From: Cricetomys ansorgei
Lineage: Eukaryota; Chordata; Mammalia; Rodentia; Nesomyidae
Direction: 5' to 3'
Assembly: GCA_026225945.1 (NCBI GenBank)
Contig: JAMJFZ010001133.1
Coordinates: 1,679,501-1,743,500 of the forward strand
DNA: 64,000 nt
This document shows, in pieces, positions 58,242 through 64,000 of this stretch (the first letter of the stretch is position 1; every line of letters begins with the position of its first letter). The translations under genes were made by a program, and so were the position numbers. The notes beneath the pieces are model-generated. The model saw nothing but the letters and a program-made list of their open reading frames with translations. It had not been told where the DNA came from and did no database searches.

Positions 58242-58312
58242 CCTAGAAGGCAGGGGTGAGAGGGGGTATAGCTCAGTGGCAAAGCATTTGACTCCAATAC
58301 TCCTAGAAGGCA
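58242..58312 (+). pseudogene. Retro-inserted 5' half of tRNA-Cys, flanked by direct repeats
   Basis: 58262-58293 reads GGGGGTATAGCTCAGTGGCA, AAGCATTTGACT, which matches the 5' half of vertebrate tRNA-Cys(GCA) with two differences (acceptor strand, D arm, start of the anticodon stem). The match stops at the anticodon loop and no 3' half follows. CCTAGAAGGCA flanks it at 58242-58252 and 58302-58312. It is not a working tRNA gene. Confidence 0.6.
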
Positions 58313-61300
58313 ATGACCTTGGCTCAGGAATACCATTCTGCAGAAAAGTGTGGTCATTTGGCGGCATTAAATCTTCACCCTAGGTGACTGTCTAATTTTC
58401 CCATGTTCCTGTCTCCCTAATAAGCCTCTGCAGTGATGCCCTCAAAGTAGAGATTCAAGAAAAATCCATTGGTTTACAGCCTTCACAGGACTGCATGTTT
58501 GTGTTTTGTCCTAAATTCTTTCAAGTTGAGGCAATCACATGTTCTCCATGTGGACCTCCCTCTGTGAGCAAACAGAACAGGCAGACAACCAAAGGCATTC
58601 TTTTGGTTCCAAGAAAGAAAATGTGTAGAGCAGTTATGTATTAAGAACAATCCAATCTGAGAAACATCTTTAAAGATAATTTATCTTCCCTTCAGTGACA
58701 TCCACGTTCGTTCCTTGCAGGAATCTCTCTTTGTATACGTGCTTGTAAGCTGGCTTTCTCCATGGTTACAAACAATGAGATCCTACTTATTTACAATAAG
58801 AGGTCAAGCAGGAATCTATTTTTGGTCAGAGATACACTAAGGTCACGGTAATCTGCTGATATTATTTGGGGCAAATATTTGTCTAAAATGTCATACAAGT
58901 TCCCCTAAGTGAGTCAGACTCTGTATTTCCCTTCCAGGACTCTAAATTATGAAAAGATGCCTTGAAGCGGGAGAAAAACCACAGGCAAAGCAGCTATGAC
59001 GCCATGACGCTATCCCGGGTAGCCCCGGAATCGGACCACGTGCAGAAGGTTCACAAACAACTGGGAATGAGATCTCCTGGATGGCACGGGCATCTGAGAG
59101 TGCTCTGGGACTATAGTCCACAAATCAAGGTCTGACAAATGGCACAACAAAGAGACCAGCATCCATCCTGTCCCTCAACTAAGCCTTTTACCCAAATGTT
59201 TTGCATTTGAAGGTTCTGGGGCTTTTATGAGAAGTCTAATGAACTTTCGTGGTCGGCTCAGAAATGTCAGCGTCTTGAGACCAGAATGCTTTCAACCTCA
59301 TCATTTCCTCGCTTGAAGACAGGAAGCTGGAAGAGCTTCACCAAGTACAGGGGAGAGAGATTCCATGTTTAAATGTAACAGTATGTTTCTCAAATACTTA
59401 AACGAGCTAGGGAATAAATCTCTTAACTAGAAAGTTAATAGTCCAAATGCATGCATTTTATCCATCTCAGAATTGAGTGCAGTATTTTCCTTAAATACTT
59501 CATGGCTTTAAAGGGGGAGAAAATTTTAAAAATGAAAATCAAAATCTGGTTTTGGTATTGCTTGCATATGGTGGAAGGTGCCAAAAGGAGAGTAAAGGGT
59601 CCTCATATATACTGAGCATCTTGTATGGGACCTTGAGGACATGTCAGTGATGTCTCTTCACTTAATCAAAAAAATTCTCTGGGACACAAAGGGACAACCC
59701 TACTATACAGATTTAAAACACTGATGCTTAGCTCAGACAACTAGGAAGACCAGAGTTTGAACCTGAAACATCTGTGCTCACTTCCTTATGCTACAGTATT
59801 TCTGAGCCACGGAAAAGCATGCAAAAAATATTTCCCAGTTACTTTTCAATGTTTTCCCAATATTGCAAACGGAAAAAACGTCTTTAAATATTGCTATGAT
59901 GTCTTTTCTTGTTCCTGAGTTCATAGGAAGGAAAATAAACTTCTTTCAATGTCTCTACTGTTCACTCCATGTTCTGCTCTATTAAATTCATGGTGAGGTG
60001 ATATTACACATTACACAGTCAATGCGAGAGTGAAGCCTGTAGCTGATCAATCGGAAGTATTAAGATTTACTGCTTGGATGAGAAGTACACAGCACTCGCA
60101 GATTCTTTGCAAGCCTTGCCGACTGACTTCCACAATTGCATTTCATGGGATGTTTCTGCACTCCAATTCGACTTCCAATTCTTGCCCATGTTGGTCTAGT
60201 TAGTTATGATTTGAAGCTGTCATGGCAGTACCTGGACAAGAAGGGAGGCTTGAAATTTTAAAATGCTACCCAATTTGCCTATAAAATATCTCAAAACTGA
60301 CTGTGGTGGGGGTTGACAGGCTTACAATGATAATGTAAAGTACACTTGACATGTAGAGAGCTACGCAACGTCAAGTGGTCCTGTTTCTATGAGAATTTGA
60401 GACAGCCACCACCATTACTCCAAGGACATGGCCTTGGACTATCCCCAGAATCTGCAGTCATATCCCAAGGTCTTAAAATGCCTTCAAAGGTGTCCGTTTC
60501 TACTCACTGAGGGCTAGAGCAAGAGACTACTCGTTCATTAGTGCTCCTCAGTGCCGAACCTGCCATTTACACTGAGGAAAAAATTTGGAGAAGTGAAACA
60601 TTTTTACTAAAAGATTTTAAAGTAAAATCACATGTTCCTCCCATTGCTCATATTAATGTATGGTGCATTAAAACTCAGTCCCATAAGTCTTCATTATTCA
60701 GTCATTTAATCACATGGAAAATGTGGTAATTTAATTAAAATAAGCAACATAGGTTAGATATCCCTTGGGATACAAACCTAGGAAAATCATCTAACCCATC
60801 AGGTTTCCATTGTGAAAATGTATTAATATGAGACCACAAGACCACAGTAGAAATAATATGCTGCTCATTTGCAAACTAGTAATCTGGCAAAATGGTGCAA
60901 AATAATGAGATTGAGAGCCAAAAACGTGTACTGCTATTTCTGGAATTTTCTCTGTAGTGACTTGAATTTGTAGGAGTCCTGCTACCTCTTTTCTTGTGGC
61001 ACTTAAGAAATTACGAAAGGAATGGCTTCAGAAATGACTACTCTGCATTTGGGATGTGACTAGAGTCACCTCACATTATGACAGTAGGCTTAACGAGGTT
61101 AAGGTTGCATGCCAAGACATGCAACCACCTCTTCAGGGCACACAAGATCATCTTTAAAAAAATAACATTCATCTTCTGGTCCAAGAAAAACTATTTACCA
61201 ATGTTAGGTTAACACAAAATTAATTACATTTACATACCAATGTTTGTTACAAAGATTTTTGCTGTAAATACAGAAGATGCTATGGTTTTAACTCTATGTC

Positions 61301-61867
61301 ACATTTATTTTTATAAACTAACCACTGTCATAATCCCCTGAGCAGTAGGAACCTGAGAAATAGAAACAAAACTTTTTTTTTTTAAATCACCTTTATTGAC
61401 CAGGGTACATGGTGAAAAATAAAATTTATCAAATGTAAGTATCCCAACTTCCTTGGCCTGGCAAGCATGAAGTCTTTCTTATTTCATCCACACCTTATGT
61501 TAAGATCTGAAACCACTGAAAGTGCCATTGTTGAATTTAGGCTCAGTAATCCAATTGTTTGGTGGCGCTAATTGGTTTAATTATAACCAAGCCTGAAATA
61601 CCTTTCTTTCGAGTTATTTTACCTGATTAAACACCTTTTGAAGTTTTCCACAGCAATGACTTGCTTTCATTCAGAACAAGACAGTGTCTGACATGTGTAT
61701 TTAATATAGAAAGATAGGAACATGCTCAAAGCTCAGGATACATGCCTTGGATTCAATGCTATCAAAGACATTGTGAAACCCACTGGCTTATATATTATTT
61801 CTCGCACGACTACCCCCCACCATCCACTATAGATAGGTGGCAGCATTCACAGAATCAACATAGTTCA
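58313..61867. other. Unassigned, mostly single-copy-looking sequence
   Basis: About 3.6 kb in which I see no SINE, L1 or LTR. Frames are short. This is the longest stretch without recognised repeats in the right half of the window. Confidence 0.4.
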
Positions 61868-62040
61868 ATGGGGCTGGGAAGACAGCCCAGCAGTTAAGAA
61901 AATAGCAGTTCTTCCCTGGGACCCAAGTGTGGCTCCCAGCCCCATCATCAGGCAGCTCACACTGGCTTGTAACTCCAGCTCCAGGAGATCGGACATTGAC
62001 TTCTGGCCTCCTCACAGCTCACTCCTTTTAGCTATCTTAG
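61868..62040 (+). mobile_element. B3/B2-type SINE
   Basis: GGGGCTGGGAAGACAGCCCA head, GCAGTTAAGAAAATAGCAG, CTTGTAACTCCAGCTCCAGG, ATCGGACATTGACTTCTGGC. The 3' end is truncated. Confidence 0.85.
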
Positions 62041-62120
62041 GATGAATGGGAGAAAAAAAAATCAATGATTGGCAGCTCAGGAGAAAGACAGGGTACTTTT
62101 TCTTCTGACATACTGTAGAC

Positions 62121-62361
62121 TAGTGTTTCTCAACCTGTGGGTCATGACCCCTTTGGGGGTGGAACAGCCCTTTCACAGGGGTCACCTAAGATCATCTGTG
62201 TATCAAATATGGACATTACAGTTCATAACAGTAGCAAAATTGCAGTTATGAAGTAGCAACAAAAATAATTTTATGGCTGGCGGGGGATGGGGGTTGGGGG
62301 TCACCACAACATGAGGAACTGTATTAAAGGGTCACAACATTAAGAAGGTTGAGAACCATTC
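62121..62361 (-). mobile_element. hAT-type non-autonomous element (URR1-like)
   Basis: Reverse orientation relative to the copy at 37014. Starts TAGTGTTTCTCAACCTGTGG and ends GGTTGAGAACCATTC. It is the longest of the three copies (about 241 bp), with a G-rich expansion near 62279-62300. The 8-bp flanks do not match. Confidence 0.85.
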
Positions 62362-64000
62362 ATATCCCTGTTTGCCTATTAATACTTAATGCTATCACTT
62401 ATTCTTACATACCTATTGATATGGGATGAAGGAGAAGATAAAGACATTCTACTGGCACAGAGGAAAAACAAGTGAGTTTTACCATGAGATTTGATGCCCC
62501 CAGTACATCCAAAATTCATCTGAGAACTCCATTCACACAAAAATGAATGGAAATTGTTTTAATTCATACACTGAAAATATTTCATCTATAAATTAATTAT
62601 CTACACGCTTGAGGCTCCTGTCCACTGATGCTCTAGATGCCACACGAATGAAGTGTGCTACTTGACTTTGCTCAGAGAAGAAGCTAAAGGTCTGGGAATC
62701 TAATCTTCATTCAGAGCACTCCTCAAGGAGACCTGCTAAACTCTTCCCTTAGAACCTCACAAACCACATTGTGCATTTTGCATGGTGATGTTGACTTTAG
62801 CAGCTAAATAAAACAGGGGCTTCCCACTCCTTTTGAAATGGAATCTGTTAACAGTGCTAAGGAGAATCATGTAACATTACAGTAACAATCACCATCCCGG
62901 AGTTATAATTAGAACATGCAAAACCTTAAAAATACCACCTGAAACAATTATCTAAAATGTCAAAGAAATTAAATATGACATTGAAGTTAGACCTTCTAAA
63001 GATGATTCTAATTTAATTGAAATAATGAGAAATATTACTTCAGATCTTCCAAGAAGTAGGGCTATGGTAAGATTAGACATTTAAGAATTTTATTAAGGAA
63101 AATGGCTGCATCAGGAACTGAAGTGAGAGCCAGAGGAGACTGGAAGAAGAACAAAGAGCCAGGTAAGACTAACTCCACCTTAGTTAGACAAAGAGCCAGA
63201 GAGAGGCTGGCAAAAGCATCTACACTGCCATGTGGTTCAAATAAGTGTTAGCGGTGTTGGCAAATAGTCCTGAGGACAGTCATCCATCAGAAGAATGACG
63301 AGTCTTGGTGTCTGTCAGGAGCACTGTCTAGGTGCCCCCGCTACACTCAGAGACATAACTGGAAAGTGTGACGTAAGACCTGTGACCTTGGTATGAGAGA
63401 CTCAACAGATCTCAGCTGGGGGACGAAGGACTCTCCATTATATTTTCTGAGTTAGGTGTCTAACAATGCATTCCCACTGCTGCCAGGATGGACAGGGAAT
63501 CAGCCATGTTCTCCAAAGCATATTTGTCACATGCATGCAATAATTACTTAAAACAGAATCAAGATCATAATTAAAGTTAAAATGACAAAGAAGCCGTTAT
63601 TAAACCAACCTTCCCACATCCAACTTTACAGTATAAACTCTCATTGTGCTATTAAAAGCTAAATGTACTAAGTTGAAGATAATGTAGACTACTTTACAAT
63701 TTTTTTAAAAAAAATTTTGTTTGTATTATATGTATCTGTGTGCATGTGTTTATGAGTTTGTGTGTGTGTGTGTGTATATCTGTGTACATGTATGTATGAG
63801 TTTTTTGTGTGTATCTGTGTAAGAGTTGTGTGTGTGTGTTTGTGTGTGTGTATGAGTACGGGTACTCACATGTCATGGACCACCTGTCACAAGAAAACTC
63901 TCAGGAATGGGTTCTCTCCTGAGACTGTGTGACATCAAAGAACATATCTCTATCCACATCTCACCAACTCCAGGATCCTTTTAAAATCACCTTAAGAATC
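62362..64000. other. Unassigned sequence with a GT-rich microsatellite
   Basis: No gene recognised. A compound (GT)n stretch with TATG and TTTG variants lies at 63718-63855. Confidence 0.4.
63718..63855. repeat. Compound (GT)n microsatellite
   Basis: Several GT runs separated by GTATCTGTGT-type variants over about 140 bp. Confidence 0.88.

Noticed and set aside
58262..58293. A functional tRNA-Cys gene
   Set aside because: Only the 5' half is present; no anticodon loop, T arm or 3' acceptor strand follows.

Overview
This window looks like gene-poor, repeat-dense nuclear DNA from a muroid rodent. The evidence is clear B1 (7SL-derived), B2/B3 (tRNA-derived) and ID_B1/B4 SINEs, rodent-type L1 3' UTRs, rodent hAT non-autonomous elements, and gamma- and betaretrovirus-like endogenous retroviruses (ERVs). 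I cannot fix the species. There is no convincing host protein-coding gene. The longest open frames are short, and the informative ones are retroviral remnants. No functional tRNA, rRNA or snRNA gene and no CRISPR array was seen.

Region 1 (about 3-13379) is the most structured part: a nest of LTR retroelements. A class I (gammaretrovirus-like) provirus lies on the minus strand at 7-13375. It has two LTRs of 376 and 378 bp, a tRNA-Gln-like primer binding site, decayed gag-like, pol and env remnants, and a 4-bp TTAA target duplication on both outer edges. Its integrase region is split by a class II provirus on the plus strand (1939-8543) with a tRNA-Lys-type primer binding site. That element is in turn invaded by a minus-strand, 1.9-kb, apparently non-coding LTR element (3249-5134) and by a related single LTR (5658-5990). 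A further LTR (about 11650-12310) lies in the 5' half of the class I element.

Region 2 (13.4-23.5 kb) holds SINEs and an old, broken L1 (about 17.3-22.0 kb). The L1 is interrupted by a B1 and by a 303-bp LTR (21261-21563) with a perfect 6-bp duplication. Region 3 (23.5-29.2 kb) is mostly unassigned sequence with a 280-bp polypurine tract. Region 4 (29.2-31.8 kb) holds a B4-type SINE, an old MaLR-like LTR and an L1 3' UTR split by an LTR related to the one at 12 kb.

Region 5 (31.8-48.7 kb) is mainly unassigned sequence with scattered SINEs, simple repeats and a hAT-type element with a perfect 8-bp target duplication (37014-37217). It also holds an RFX X-box palindrome (38383-38400) and one weak candidate exon (39199-39382). 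Region 6 (48.7-64 kb) holds a fourth copy of the 330-bp LTR family in the opposite orientation, another L1 3' UTR, another LTR, an AT-rich minisatellite, two more hAT-type elements and more SINEs. It also has a retro-inserted 5' half of tRNA-Cys flanked by direct repeats.

No set of genes works together here. The story is the insertion history. The order class I ERV, then class II ERV, then small LTR element follows directly from the nesting. Family names are given only where the sequence supports them; LTR subfamily names are left open because they need a repeat-library search.
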